From Elmis aenea (taxonomy: Eukaryota; Arthropoda; Insecta; Coleoptera; Elmidae), in NCBI GenBank assembly GCA_947652605.1, contig OX393579.1, positions 42,290,970 through 42,354,969 on the forward strand: a stretch of 64,000 nt of DNA. The letters run 5' to 3'. Positions 10,477 through 21,923 of the stretch are shown in pieces (within the stretch, counting starts at the first letter, position 1; each line of letters begins with the position of its first letter). The translations under genes and the position numbers were made by a program. Below the pieces are notes generated by a model. The model saw nothing but the letters and a program-made list of their open reading frames with translations, did not search any database and had not been told where the DNA came from.

Positions 10477-10538
10477 GAGTCACCGCACACTACAGACTTT
10501 TAGTCGGCCGACTATAGGTCTGTAGTGTGCGGTGACTC
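10477..10538. repeat. 62-bp hairpin
   Basis: Perfect 21-bp arms (GAGTCACCGCACACTACAGA plus one base) enclose a 20-bp centre that is itself palindromic around GTCGGCCGAC. It is noticeably GC-rich in this context. It could be a miniature foldback or the end of a larger element. Confidence 0.85.
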
Positions 10539-11284
10539 TTAATGCTCATTAATAGTTCATTTAGCGGAACTTCTTTCCTCAATATTAGTATGTTGTGTTA
10601 TTAAAAACTGCAAAAATCGGTAATTACTTCCTTATTAAGAATATTAGCTATATTTTTAGCCTTATTATAGCCTTATATCGTGCATAGGACTTTACCATGC
10701 AAAATTAAATAGTGACAAATATCGATTCCCTTATTTAAGAACAAAAGGGTAAGCATAAAAGTTGTTCAGTATCAAAAAGTACGTAAGATTCGTTACTTGC
10801 GATTACAGTTTGGTTAGCATTTCTGCGTTCTTTGAAAGAACTTAAAAAATATAGGGTAATTTTAAATTTTAATAAGTAGTTTTCACTTTTTTACAATTAC
10901 ATATTTAAAATTTTTATTACATAAATATGAAATAAAAGATAATTAGTGCTATTATATCTTAGAGGTATGTAATTTTTTTTTATTTACATTTTAAAAGTGA
11001 ATAATACGAAAAATAACAGTGTTAAAAAAAAGTTTACACTTTAGGAAGTCACAAAACCATTTATTTAAAAGGGCGTAGGTATATCTTCTGTTTGTTGCAA
11101 AAACTTTGATAATTTGTTCTTCCATTTTGTCTTGATATAGCAGTGACCTATTTATAAAAATAAAAAAAGTTCTCCCTTGTGACATTTTACGCTGCACGCG
11201 CATTCAGAAATTTGCGAGGTCGAACTTTAATCTTATTTGACACAGTTGATAAATTTCGTCAAGAATAATTTTTCACACAAAGGG

Positions 11285-11520
11285 ATTTGAACCGAGCTTG
11301 TTGACTGGATGGTAAAATAGCCTAGCAAGTAAGTAATCGGGAGGTCGTGGGTTCGAATCCCGCGGCCGTCTGTCATCGTAAGAGTTTCATGTGGTTTTCC
11401 CTACCTACTATAGGCAAATGCTGTGACAGTAGTTCCACCTAACCCACTTTATCCTTGTTCCCCGCCCCCTTCACCTGAAGCGTCTTCAAGCCGACTATTT
11501 AAAAATAAAGGGGGAATGGG
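11285..11520 (+). mobile_element. tRNA-derived SINE-like element
   Basis: ATAGCCTAGCAAG resembles a polymerase III A box. About 45 bp later GGGTTCGAATCCC is an excellent B box within a T-arm (GTGGG...CCCGC). A non-tRNA body follows (ATGTGGTTTTCCC, GGCAAATGCTG), of the sort seen in conserved SINE central domains. The acceptor and D arms do not fold well, so it is not a functional tRNA. The 3' end is unclear. Confidence 0.6.
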
Positions 11521-11569
11521 CCAATCGAAAAAATGGTTATTAAGAAAATCGCCGAAATTTTATAATAAA

Positions 11570-12228
11570 GTTATTTAGTTTTACCCATAAAAATAATTTA
11601 AAAACGCATATTTTACAAATTTCATAAAATTACGTTTTTCTTCATATTGTCAACACTGCACTACCTCGAGCATCTAAAATTTGGATCCGAAGGATAATTC
11701 TGACATAAGGACCCTTAGTTTAAGATGCAAATTGTTAAGTTGCATTTAATTCATATAAAAATAAAGGAAACCAAACTACCCCGATAATTTTTAAGTTTTT
11801 CCAAAGAAAATGAAAGTGCAAGTGATGAATTTTTTGTAGTTTTTGATTCTGAACAACTCTGCACCTCAGAAGTAAAAGGTCGGGTGTCCACTTTTTTTAC
11901 AATTACACTTTTTTAAATATTTTTCCTCAGTTTCTTATTTAAAGTTCGTTAAACATATGATAAAAATAAGTATATTACTTATCATTGTATAAGTATTAAG
12001 AAAGTAAGTAATAAGGTGGCAAAGTATCAGAGCCTTAACAAACAAAAAATAGTTTTTCCTGCATACTGTAAAATTTAAGAAAAGTGGCATCCGATTTTTA
12101 CTCCTGAGGTACAGAACTTTTTATGTAACTTTTGTTGTAAAATAATCAGGGGAGCCAATATTTGCAACTATTTAATTTTGCACGGTTAAGTCCTATGTTC
12201 AAACGATACTCTCAGTCAACACCCTGTA
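11570..12228. mobile_element. Family B mariner-type repeat, fragment 1
   Basis: It ends in CAGTCAACACCCTG followed by TA (12227-12228). It shares its right end (AAATAATCAGGGGAG...) with 45650-45744, and its left part (GTTAAGTTGCAT, ATTTGGATCCGAAGG) in reverse with 44920-44975. A further short inverted piece (CATGCAAAATTAAATAGT) lies at 10698-10716. No coding sequence. Confidence 0.6.
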
Positions 12229-12899
12229 TAAGCATTACAACGAATATTAAATTTTCACAAGCTTCCAATATTAACTAATATTTAATTAAAGTAACGAAAT
12301 TTAGTGACAATTATTACACAAAGATAAACGCTCTCATTGTCAAGAAACAATGTACATTACTTTGCAAACGCTGTAATTAGCGTTAATATTTATTCAAAGA
12401 GAATACCACAGCGCAAATTATTATCACGACGCTATTATTTTAACAGTAAATTTACAACGTACTATCACATTTCTAAAACAGTTTGTGTACTCTCGCAGCA
12501 TATTGCTGATCAGCTGTTATGCAAAACATAAAAGCTTACGGTGCGGCGTATTCAAAGCGGATCGCATGATCTTTCACACACATTTCTGTCGGTGGTATCT
12601 ACTGAAGCTTCACATGCATCGCAAATCCTACAATCATGACCGATAATATATCAGTCTCGATTACGTACGACCATAAATCGATCCGTTTTTTAGTAAAGAC
12701 ATACGCTCCGAAAATCAGTTCATGTGAAATTCGTGTTCACCAAGTGATTATTCGTCCAATTAATGCGCACTAAGACGCCAACTGCGAGTTTTTTAAGAAC
12801 ATATGGTTGTTAAAGGTTAAAGTATAATTTTCTATGAAACAGGCTAAATATAGAATGCCCAATGTTAAAAATCTAAAAAATAAACACAAAAATGTGTAA
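12229..12899. other. Intergenic, nothing recognised
   Basis: No ORF, RNA gene or repeat boundary that I can support. Confidence 0.4.
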
Positions 12900-13905
12900 T
12901 CAACAATGTGTGGTGTAGATTTCACTATACCGGGTGTAAACACCCCCTTTTTTTCTTTAGTTTTGATTTTAGAATAATGAAATTTAAGACATATAATATG
13001 TGCAAAAACCTGGTTTCACTTCCGGTTTCGCCGGAAATGACCCCAACTTTGTTATTTTAAATGGAACACCATGTATATTTTGACATTTTTGGAAAGAGGA
13101 AACGGTTTTGGATACAACAGCACTATTTTGCTTAATTTTGAAACCAAAATTTAATTTTTTATTAAGTGTGCCGTGACCTGCATAAATTGAATTTTGTTAT
13201 GTCAACAATTATTGTCCAAAAAGCGTTTTTGTAAATTTTAATTGACATTTAGGTTACAATCGGCTTTGAAGGTTGTGGAATGAGCTTTTTGACAAAAAGT
13301 CGATTTCTTTTAAATGGAACTATGGTGGTACAAGCGGTTATTTAAATGGAGCATCTTCTAACCAATTCATCGATACCAATAACTTGTATTTTTATTAAGA
13401 GTTTGCTTCAAAAACTTCAAAATGTTGTAAAGATTTATTAAAAGATCTTGTTAATCGCAGTAAACTGTACGTAACTGCAACAAAACAAATCATTCAAAAC
13501 AAAAAAAAAAAGGTGCCACAGAAGATCGCTGTGGAAACAAACAAATGCTTGTTTACGTGTTTGTATGTCATTGCGGTGGTAGAAAAATGATTTTACAGTC
13601 ATTAAATTAAAACCTAATAAAAAATTTAATTTTGGTTCAAAAATTATTTGAGGTTATTAAAATTAATCAAAACAGTGCCGTTGTATCCAAAATCGCTTCC
13701 TCTTTCCAAAAATGTAAAAATATACATGGTGTTCTATTTAAAATAACAAAGTTGGGGTCATTTCCGGGGAAACCGGAAGTGAAACAATTGTGTGCATGTA
13801 CTTATAAAATCCAATTTTTTTCACATTTTATATTTCTAAAATTGCATTAATCTAAAATCAAAACTAAAGAAAAAAAAAGGTGGTATACCACACATTGTAG
13901 ATAAT
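12900..13905. mobile_element. Family C foldback element, two-armed copy
   Basis: Left CAATGTGTGGT and right ACCACACATTG ends face each other. The arms run about 300 bp or more with markers such as CTTTAGTTTTGATTTTAGA, CACTTCCGGTTTCGCCGGAA and GGAACACCATGTATATTTT, in reverse at 13690-13900. The inner part is homologous to 14848-15352 and 48290-49430. No transposase is recognised, and the short frames in it are not conserved as protein. Confidence 0.7.
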
Positions 13906-14037
13906 AAAGCATATTACTTTTTATTTGATAAAATGTTTTTAAAACAGCCAATCCTTAAAAAGCAGTTTAAAACAATTGATGACTTAAGATTGAGCTATTT
14001 TAAAGCTAATTCATCAAATAAAAATTATTTAATTTAT

Positions 14038-14075
14038 TATTTAGTCATGAATCCTTTTACTGTTAGGTGTAAGAC
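14038..14075 (-). mobile_element. 3' tip of the LINE family seen at 20840 and 36618
   Basis: TTTAGTCATGAATCCTTTTA followed by CTGTTAGGTGTAAG matches the 3' ends at 20860-20885 and 36637-36665. On the minus strand it reads into an A-rich tail. It is a severely 5'-truncated copy. Confidence 0.6.
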
Positions 14076-14847
14076 TAAAAATAATTATGCTTGGGAAAAC
14101 ATTATTATCTACAAAGTGCAGATCCCAAATTGTATTGCCCATGGAGAGAGGGCTACACCTTTAACACATGTTATAATTTAGATTTTATAGTAATAGTAAG
14201 TGCAAAACCATAAACTATTATAAATGTAAAAAATATCTTCAATTATTCAGTTTTTTATGTGTTTAATTAAGTACAGCTAGTTTATTTACGCAAAGTTTTG
14301 TTTTTCTTGTCAACGGCCATTTTAATTATACTTACAAAAAAAAAATTGTATTGTGTTAACCTCCTTGTTTTTAAAGATAGACCTAACAACCTGTACATCG
14401 ATGAAACGAGAAAAAATATTTTTTTTTTAATGAACCCATAGTCAACTATGGTTTCTGTTTAAAAACAGTCAATTTTGAATTATATCTCAAAAATCAAGTG
14501 TGCCATTACTTTTTAGATATTTTTTTCTAAGTCTTCGTAAAAATATTTAAAAGAATCGTTTGTCATTTTTGATTTTAACGTAGGTGGCTATGAAATTATT
14601 TACCGTTGAAAAATCGTGTTTTTCAATTTTTTTAAACATAAAAAAAGTTGAAGGTGTAGGTAGGATGTCAAAATGGCATTAAATTCATCATGACATTCTG
14701 TCCAACTATGCTAATTTAATTGACTATGTAAATGTAACTCTTATAATAACAAAGTTATCCATACAACATGTAGAATATTGTCAGCCTGTATACACTGCAT
14801 TTGTTCGTGGCGATCTCGTAATACGTTTTTAGTATATTTCAAGCTTT
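14076..14847. other. Repeat-derived AT-rich sequence
   Basis: No gene. The stretch around 14435-14470 (CATAGTCAACTATGGTTTC) is a short hairpin. It resembles the motif ATAGCCAACTATCGTTTCC of family A and the similar text at 18525-18555, so this may be a diverged relative. Confidence 0.35.
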
Positions 14848-15352
14848 TGACGCAGCCTTCAAATACAAGTATAAGTTATTGGTATTGTTAAATTTGTCAG
14901 AAAATACTCTATTTAACTAAGCGTATGCACCACTACCGTTCTATTTAAAAAACTGTTTGTTTAAAAACCGATTCTGCAACCTTCGAAGCCGATTAACGTA
15001 ACCTAAATGTCATTAAAATTTACAAAACGTTTTTTGTACACTTGTAACATAATGCAGGTCACAGCATACTTAATAAAAAACACAATTGTTGTCCAAAAAT
15101 TATTTAAGGTTATAAAAGTTATACAAAATGGTGCAATAGTATCAAAATTGCTTCTTATTTCCAAAAACGTAAAAATTGCAAGGTGTTTCATTAGAAATAA
15201 CAAAGTTAGTGTCATTTTCACGAAACCGGAAGTAAAAGAATAGTATACATATGTTTAGTTTATCCGGTGTTTTAAACATTATCATATGTCTAAAATTTAA
15301 TTTATCTAAAATTAAATCTAAAGAAAAAAAGGTGTGTACCAGAACTCAGTTA
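14848..15352. mobile_element. Family C, single-arm copy
   Basis: This aligns with one arm of the family C element at 12900-13905 and with 48290-49430 (for example ATGCAGGTCAC..GCA, AAAAATTATTT, AAACCGGAAGTAAAAGAATA). At 15240-15255 it has uninterrupted sequence AATAGTATACATATGTTT, where the 48-kb copy carries an inserted family A element. Confidence 0.7.
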
Positions 15353-16119
15353 AACCCGGTAAAATAAAAAATTTAAAAATGTAAATTATTTTAAGTATAC
15401 TTTTTGTACGTCAATGATAGTCCAGATAAAATAAAGAACTGTGCAACCAATCAAATGTTGCAATAAAAATTTACTTTGGAACGACTAGATAATTTTTATA
15501 CACAGTTTTCATAATATTTACAGAAACATTCATACATAATTATTAAACATTACAAAAACAAACTTCGGCTATTTCTTACCCAAGAGAAGGATCTTCTAGC
15601 AACTACACTTCAAATATTTTTCTTACCTGTAATCAAAAATCAGCATTAGTAAGTGGCATTTTAAATAACCAACCAGCAAACAAATAATGTAATTTTCTAA
15701 ACTAGGCATTGATTACCGATGTAACACCATTTTGTGCTTTTTTACATTAATTTGTATATTGGGTTTTATCTATCTTACAAATTAAATCGGTTTTTAAGGT
15801 CATGTGGTAATATTCACATTAAAAAAAAACTATTTTTTTACTGACCAAACAAACGCTTTTGCATATGCGCAAAAATTAATTAAACGCAATTAATTACTAT
15901 ATAATTATCTACCAGACCCCATTTAGCTCGTTCCAATTAGACATTTGGGAGCCAAGATAGATAACATTCTATTAGAGGCTCTGCGGCAAATTTCCAATAA
16001 CAATAAAATCCATCACGTTAGCCGTGGAATTCAGCATTATTTCTGGAAATAATCGTTATTTGAGGTAGTATTATACAAGAACTATTCAATAAATCAATAA
16101 ACAATTAAAGTTTTTTAAT
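15353..16119. other. Intergenic, nothing recognised
   Basis: AT-rich with no credible ORF or repeat boundary. Confidence 0.4.
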
Positions 16120-16700
16120 TGACAAGGTACCTCAATATTATACTCATTTGATAGAGAATTTTTTTCTCTTTTCAATGATGCAAAACTTTAGTACCCTTAC
16201 TTAAGCAACTTTTTGAGAAAAACGCAAAAATTATTTTATTTGATTAGTATTTGTTTCTAGCAAAAACATCATAAGAACTAAATTTTTTTGACGAAATCTA
16301 CAATAAGTGTTCAAACTGTGAACCATTTACAGCTTGGCAATGATAAACTCGGTTTTTAAACCCGTTTATAACATTCCCAACTAGATATTTCAGGTGTAAT
16401 TTCTCTAACACGATCTTTTAAATTTTCGATATTCTCCGGCCTCAGCATAAACTTAATTTTTAAGGTGACCCCATCATTGAAAAGAGAAAAAAAATCTCTA
16501 TAAAATGAGTATAATATAGGGGTACTTTGTCATTTCAAAAAATTCAATTGTTTTTCATTGCGCGTTTGTTATTCGAAAAAAAAATTGAGTTTTTGGTATG
16601 GTGGAAAACTAAGTACCAAAACACTTTTATTCAAAACATTTTTCCCTAAAGTGGATATTTACTGAGATATATAGCATATTCCATTCCTTTTGGACACACT
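16120..16700 (-). mobile_element. Remnant of a mariner-type element around a transposase C-terminus
   Basis: About 60-bp inverted arms (GACAAGGTACCTCAATATTA at 16121 on, and the complement near 16475-16537, marker ATCATTGAAAAGAGAAAAAA) enclose a transposase C-terminal fragment. Further right, GGACACACTGTATATTTAC at 16682-16700 looks like an outer terminus. The matching left terminus was not found. Confidence 0.5.
16298..16453 (-). pseudogene. Transposase C-terminal remnant (DDE/D, Tc1/mariner)
   Basis: The minus strand reads PENIENLKDRVREITPEISS, then after a one-base frameshift GFKNRVYHCQAVNGSQFEHL and a final L before the TAG stop at 16298-16300. This corresponds to the end of the intact transposase at 62180 (RCRMCMEVNGQNFDYLL). 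The catalytic blocks are missing, so it is a relic. Confidence 0.7.
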
Positions 16701-18263
16701 GTATATTTACAAACACAAAACACGTTTATTTGAAAAGTAAAAATATCACTTGCACAAAAGTACTAATTACAATGTAACGAAAAATGACTCTTCTTATTTT
16801 TCTTATTTATTATTTCATACGTTGTCATAATACCGTTGTCATGACGCACTGCTACAATATAGAGTTGAATATTACTATATTCCAATTTTTTTCTTCTACC
16901 TAACTCTGCGCAAATTTAATATGATGCCTACAAGCAATAAATTCCATATAGAAAAAGCCTTACACAAAATCTTATCGAAATTAAAAGTGTTTATAGTTAC
17001 TATTATAAATATTTAAAATAAAGATAAATAAAGCAAAAAACAAAAATCCTTATTTAATGCTTAACTTTTTTTAGCTAGAAGGTTAGAGTTGTTTCCTTTA
17101 TAATTTGTTTTAAGCATAATTTTATGCAAAGTTTATCCCGATATAAGCGACTATGTACCTCTTAAAATAAGCGAAATCCCCATGTGACGCCCTGAATTTG
17201 AGTTATCCTACACATGCTGACCTCGAGTTTCCAAAAGTAAACAAAGCATAATTTAAACAGAAACGAAATTAGCTGTATCCTCGCGCCAGGGAGCAATTGA
17301 AATCCTCGGTAATCCAACCTTTTTTTAAAATACGAATAAACTCTTCCCAGTGAACTCATAAAACCGGCTCTGTAATCACAAATTATCTGATAACACAGAT
17401 AACGTAAAAAGCGTGGACAAAACCAGAGACCAAACGACAATCTAAAGCTACATTTTTTTTACTGAGGGGACTAAGTTGATTTCTACAAGTGCGCAATTTA
17501 GTGAAGAGTGCCAAATATAACCAAACAGTCGACAATAGAACCGTATTAAGTTATAAACGCATGAAGCACACTCAAACGTTTAGGTTAAATTGATAATCAA
17601 TCAATACCGTCTCCCTAAAATGTATTTTTAGAAAACCTAATCGTTTTCATTGGTTGATAATTTACTTATAACAAAGTAAAAACTAAATATAGTTCATAAA
17701 CACTTCCTAAAAGCATTATAAATGAAGGAAACGAACCAATTGATCATTTTAAAATTGAGGATGCAATTTTTTACAACAGATTTGTTTTTATAATATTTAA
17801 TAAAGTTCATACAAGATTTAATCAGTTTTATGAATTCGTAACTACAGCTACGAAAATTAATTTAAAATATTACATTTCATCTACAATTGGTTTTTGTATA
17901 TTTAAATGCGACATTGTTTTCAGTGTTTAATTAAATATGAGAGTATTACAAACTAAACGATGTTTTTAAAAATGAATTAAATTTATGTTGTCCAATTATT
18001 CGTGCATGATTCTATTAGCCTAAACACTTCATTAAAATTTATTTTAAAAAAAAAAGGTCTTTTGAAAAAACTTTTGACACCTAAAATTAAGTAATGTAAT
18101 CGAATTAATTTGTTTTTAAGTTGAGGCTAGTATTATAAAAAGCATTGTTTGATAGCAGGAAACTGTTATTAACATATTTTTTATTATTAAATCAAATCAG
18201 AAAATGTAATTCGTCCTGTACCAATTTTCAGATTGTTTGTTTCAAGCAAAGCTATGTACCGTG
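16701..18263. other. Intergenic, nothing recognised
   Basis: A 92-codon minus-strand frame at 17162-17440 shows no recognisable domain. The rest is AT-rich with no repeat boundary. Confidence 0.4.
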
Positions 18264-18316
18264 ACCGTCCGATGAACGAACAGTGTATACGCAGTGTCAA
18301 TAGTTCATCGGACGGT
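18264..18316. repeat. Short hairpin with 14-bp arms
   Basis: ACCGTCCGATGAAC and GTTCATCGGACGGT flank about 25 bp. The motif TGAACTAGTTTGTGGACGGT follows at 18350 as a partial echo. Function unknown. Confidence 0.7.
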
Positions 18317-18839
18317 TAGTCAGCTGGTCCAGCAGTCATCGTATCAATTGATGAACTAGTTTGTGGACGGTAAAAGCAGTACATGAACGAAGGAAAGAAC
18401 TGTTGCTGGATTTTACACACATGCTCTATTTACAACTAATGTGGCCTCTGATGGTAGCTATGCAACGCCCTGCCAATCCAGTCTTAGTACTCAAGTACTG
18501 GCTTCTTACTTTTTCATAAGGTCATAGCTAACTATGGCTTCCATTTAAAAAAATGCAAGTTTGTAATTTGTCTAAGAATTTAATAGATATAAAACAAATG
18601 ACTTTTTTCGTATTACGAGTGCGTAAAAAATTTACAACTTTTTCTCCCAAAATATTTTTGTACCATCATGTAAACCGAGTTAGTAACGATTTTTTAAAAG
18701 GCCCATTTTATTTTTGTTTAGTATCTAGCGTGCTATGGAACTTTTATAAAACATTAAAGCATCACTAAATAGGTCTCAGAAAGAAAAACAATTTATTTAA
18801 TTTAAACTTCTTTGTAGCTCTTACGAGATCTCAATAGTG

Positions 18840-19445
18840 GCCCTACTATGTTGACCATCCGGGATAGGAGTAGTAGGTTTTCTTTCTTTACATGGGAGTT
18901 TCGATTGAACAGCCAGTACATTTTGCTATTGATAAGTCCCAGTTGTAGACATTTTTGCCAGATGTGCTTTGCCCACGTCAAGCGATTGTCTAAATATAAT
19001 CCGAGATATTTAACTCTTTTTTTTTTGTTGAGGAAAACGATTTTGTTTAATGTGACCTCTGAACCCGTATATTTTCTGAGGCTTAAGATGCTTTGAAACT
19101 ATTGGCCTTAATACGCCACATTTTAAGCCATGTTGCCACTTTATTGAGGTGTTGCTGTAGGTACTCAGAGGCACATTTAGGGTTTTTGTTTGAGACCATT
19201 ATTGCCGAATCATCGGCAAAGGTAACTATGACAGTGTTGTTTATGGTTGGAAGGTCAGCATGTAAATAATGTATAGCAATGAACCGAGGGCGCCGCCCTG
19301 AGGTACTCCATATTTTACGGGTGCAAGAGACGCAAAGGCTTTACCGTACTTAACAAGGAAATGTCTATCTTCTAGGTAGGATGTAAGGATTTGGTAATAA
19401 GAGTGCGGTAAATTGATTCTAATGTCATAAATTAGGCCTACGAAG
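18840..19445 (-). pseudogene. Jockey-type LINE reverse transcriptase, decayed
   Basis: On the minus strand, several frames together read LPHSYYQILTSYLEDRHFLV (about 19380-19445), GVPQGGALGSLLYI (about 19260-19305), VTFADDSAIMVSN (about 19190-19225, with the catalytic FADD box), WLKMWRIK, and downstream RVKYLGLYLDNRLTWAKHIW and MYWLFNRNS. This is the palm and thumb of a Jockey-clade RT, parallel to the ORF at 41461. Small frameshifts and an in-frame stop after LLYII make it inactive. Confidence 0.75.
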
Positions 19446-20835
19446 GCTAAGTTTTATATTAAAGAGTTTCCATAGACGCCACAATTAAGTGACAATCGTA
19501 TTTATCCCACCTGGAGACACGAGTTCTAATTTTATTTATTTATTCGATTAAAAATACACGAATGTACACTTTCCTGTTTGTTCACGTTTTTTTTTTTTTT
19601 TAGCTAAACCCGATTGAGTCCTAGAGTTTCATCGAATAAATAAATAGAATTTTCTTTAAAAAACCGTGGAAATCGTACATCTGAAGCTTTACATAACTCT
19701 TGTTGTTCTATGTTAAACGATTTTCTCTGAAACGTCGCCTATCTCACTCTATAGGAATCTCACATACATCGTTGGGATAAAATTACAGTCATATTCTACG
19801 CCTGCTTGAAATACGTTTCGGGGCAAATATTCATGCAAATACCGGACATTACTATTGCTGTATGTTACGTTAATTTCATTCTACGGAGGCTCACTCAACG
19901 CTAAAGAAAAATCTAAGCTGGATCTTTAAAAATTATATTAAAAAACCAAAAGTGACGATGGAAAATCTGTCTCCTAGAAGAAAAATGCTTATTAACAATA
20001 TCACAAAAAAGCTTCAGAAGAAGTTTATGAATATCAAAAGAAAGACAAACTATAGAAAATTATAGCTTCAAGTGAAAAACTGAATCAAGTAATAAAACCA
20101 AAAAAGAAATTGCTCATTAAATGGCTACAACAAAGATCAGAAGAAACGAAAGAAAGTTAGAAACAACTGTCATCAAGAGCAAAGGCTATAAACAGACAAA
20201 TACAGCAAGAACATTGGAACACCTTTATATCAAACATTGAAAATCCATGGATAACAGAACACGCCTGTTAAAGTTACTCCTATAAAACACCTAAACAATG
20301 GTAAAATTAATGTAGCCAATATCCAAATCGTAGATAATGCCACATAGTTAGATTGTTATAAGAACTTAAGGTACAATTTAAAAAAATATACAGATGTGTT
20401 TTTGAGTAAAACGAAAACTAAATATTTCGTTTTTGTTTCCGTGAACCGAAATTTAATAACGGTTAAAACCGGTTTTACAGTTATTTTTTTAGTCACCAAG
20501 TCAAGAACTATTTTTTCTTAATCACCACCCTACTTTTAAAAAATTCAGAGCAGAGAACTTTCTAAAGACCGATCGCTAAATGTCAAAAGGACAGTGTTGG
20601 CAACTAATGGCGTACGCAAAAAAAATATTTCAGGGGGTGATATTGTTTTAATTTGCAAAAATAATACTGAATAATTTCAAACGGGGCATGGTAATGGTTC
20701 AGTTAGAAAATGATCTATAGGGGCTAGACACAGAAATTGAGCCGTAAGAAAGAGTTGCCCCCCGCAACGGCCCCATAGGCAATTTTTTTTAATTTTCAAG
20801 GGCAAACGTTCTCAAAAATAGCATTTATAAGAAAA
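19446..20835. other. Mostly unrecognised; possible eroded transposon ORF near 19950-20230
   Basis: The plus strand at 19960-20050 can be read as MENLSPRRKMLINNITKKLQ, reminiscent of the segment after THAP domains in P-element-like proteins, but stops interrupt it and the match is weak. At 20440-20490 CCGAAATTTAATAACGG followed by TTAAAACCGG echoes the hAT element at 42856. Nothing else is identified. Confidence 0.25.
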
Positions 20836-20839
20836 AAAT

Positions 20840-21830
20840 TTTTTATTTATTTATTTAGTCATGAGTTCTTCTACTGTTAGGTGTGTTGAGTTGTGTTGTG
20901 CTGACTTTTTTCCATGATCGCTTCTTTTTCTTTTCCTTTTATGCTTCTGTTATTCCAAGTACCTATTTTTATTTTGTCTTTCTTATCTCTATTTTTATCC
21001 TTTTAATATCTCGTGCTTTGATTGCTATCTGGTTTTCCTTATTCATGTCCCTTTTCGTGTAGTGTTCGTGCCATTTTTTCCGTAGCTTGTTTTCCGTCCT
21101 TCGTTTTTTGGGTCTGTTTTTTGCTGTAGCTCCTCTTTCTCTTTATTCCATAGCCAGATGTTTTCGTCTAGGATTCGTTTTTGATAAGCTACTTTGACTT
21201 TTTCGCCCTTTTTTATTTCTTTTTTTGCATCTTCTCTGATTTTTCTTTGTATTTCTCTTTCTTTTACTGTTAGGTCATTGTCTATGTTAATGTTTAGACC
21301 TTTTAATCTGCTCTTAAACTGCATTTTCTTTATTTCGTCCTCCCATTTACTTATCGTTGCTATTGTCATACTTTTTCCATATTTTTGACCCACCTCATAC
21401 AACTGTTTGATATTTACTTTGACTCCTAAATTTTGATCAGAAAATTCTTCCATACCTGCTGCCCCGTTACGTTTATCAAAGTTTGCTCCCTTTATCACAA
21501 GGTTATATTTCTCTTTTTTTTTCTGTTTCTTGTTTTCTGTTTTCTAAGCTGAGCATCTTTTTTCTAAGCTCTTTTGTTGCAATAAATTCCTCCCAAAATG
21601 CTTTTTGTTCTTCCCTTATCTTTTTAACTTCTTCCACCAATTGGTTAATTACTTTTACTAATTCCTCCATTTGTTTTTCTTTCGTTGAACCTTTGGTTTT
21701 TGCTTGATCTGGTGGTCTGATTACTAGTTTTTACGTTCTGGATATTCCGGCTTCTTCTTTGTTTTTCTCTTCCTTGTCTCTTTTCCTTTTATTACTACTA
21801 CCACTCGCTTTAAAAAATTTGTCCATGGAT
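20840..21830 (-). mobile_element. LINE with ORF1, ORF2 deleted, common 3' end
   Basis: On the minus strand it starts near the ORF1 ATG (21824-21826), runs through ORF1, and then reads KIKIGTWNNRS at about 20950. That resembles the first residues of a LINE endonuclease. It then jumps directly to the family 3' end (ACACCTAACAGTAGAAGAAC...) and a TAAA-rich tail at about 20840. Nearly all of ORF2 is therefore deleted. The 3' end matches those at 36637-36665 and 14038-14075. Confidence 0.65.
21043..21826 (-). pseudogene. LINE ORF1 protein (coiled coil plus RRM-like region), interrupted
   Basis: From the ATG at 21824-21826 the product begins MDKFFKASGSSNKRKRDKEE and meets one stop after about 30 codons. 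It then continues with charged heptad-like sequence (MEELVKVINQLVEEVKKIRE) and LENRKQETEKK. A frameshift near 21500 leads to LVIKGANFDKR and an open 151-residue stretch ending at 21043. The layout (coiled coil, then an NN(L/I)VI-G RRM-like segment, then NIDNDLTVKEREIQRKIRE) is that of arthropod LINE ORF1 RNA-binding proteins. The same domain order occurs at 59668-61180. One stop and one frameshift make it non-functional. Confidence 0.65.
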
Positions 21831-21923
21831 AATATTTTATTTTATTTAACTTTATTTATACGACTTTTTTTAAATTTAGTTCACTACACAGTTGTTAGTT
21901 TAATGTGCTAAGTAAAATATACA

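Noticed and set aside
10168..10503. A 111-codon ORF
   Set aside because: No domain, no splice or promoter context; it overlaps a transposon end and terminates in a hairpin.
11300..11373. A functional tRNA gene
   Set aside because: The T arm and B box are good, but the D arm, anticodon arm and acceptor stem do not pair properly, and SINE-like sequence follows.
17162..17440. A 92-codon minus-strand ORF as a host exon
   Set aside because: No recognisable motif, conserved cysteine pattern or splice sites; likely random.
21194..21707. Hydrophobic plus-strand ORFs resembling membrane proteins
   Set aside because: They are antisense to the charged LINE ORF1 on the minus strand, which automatically yields hydrophobic-looking peptides.
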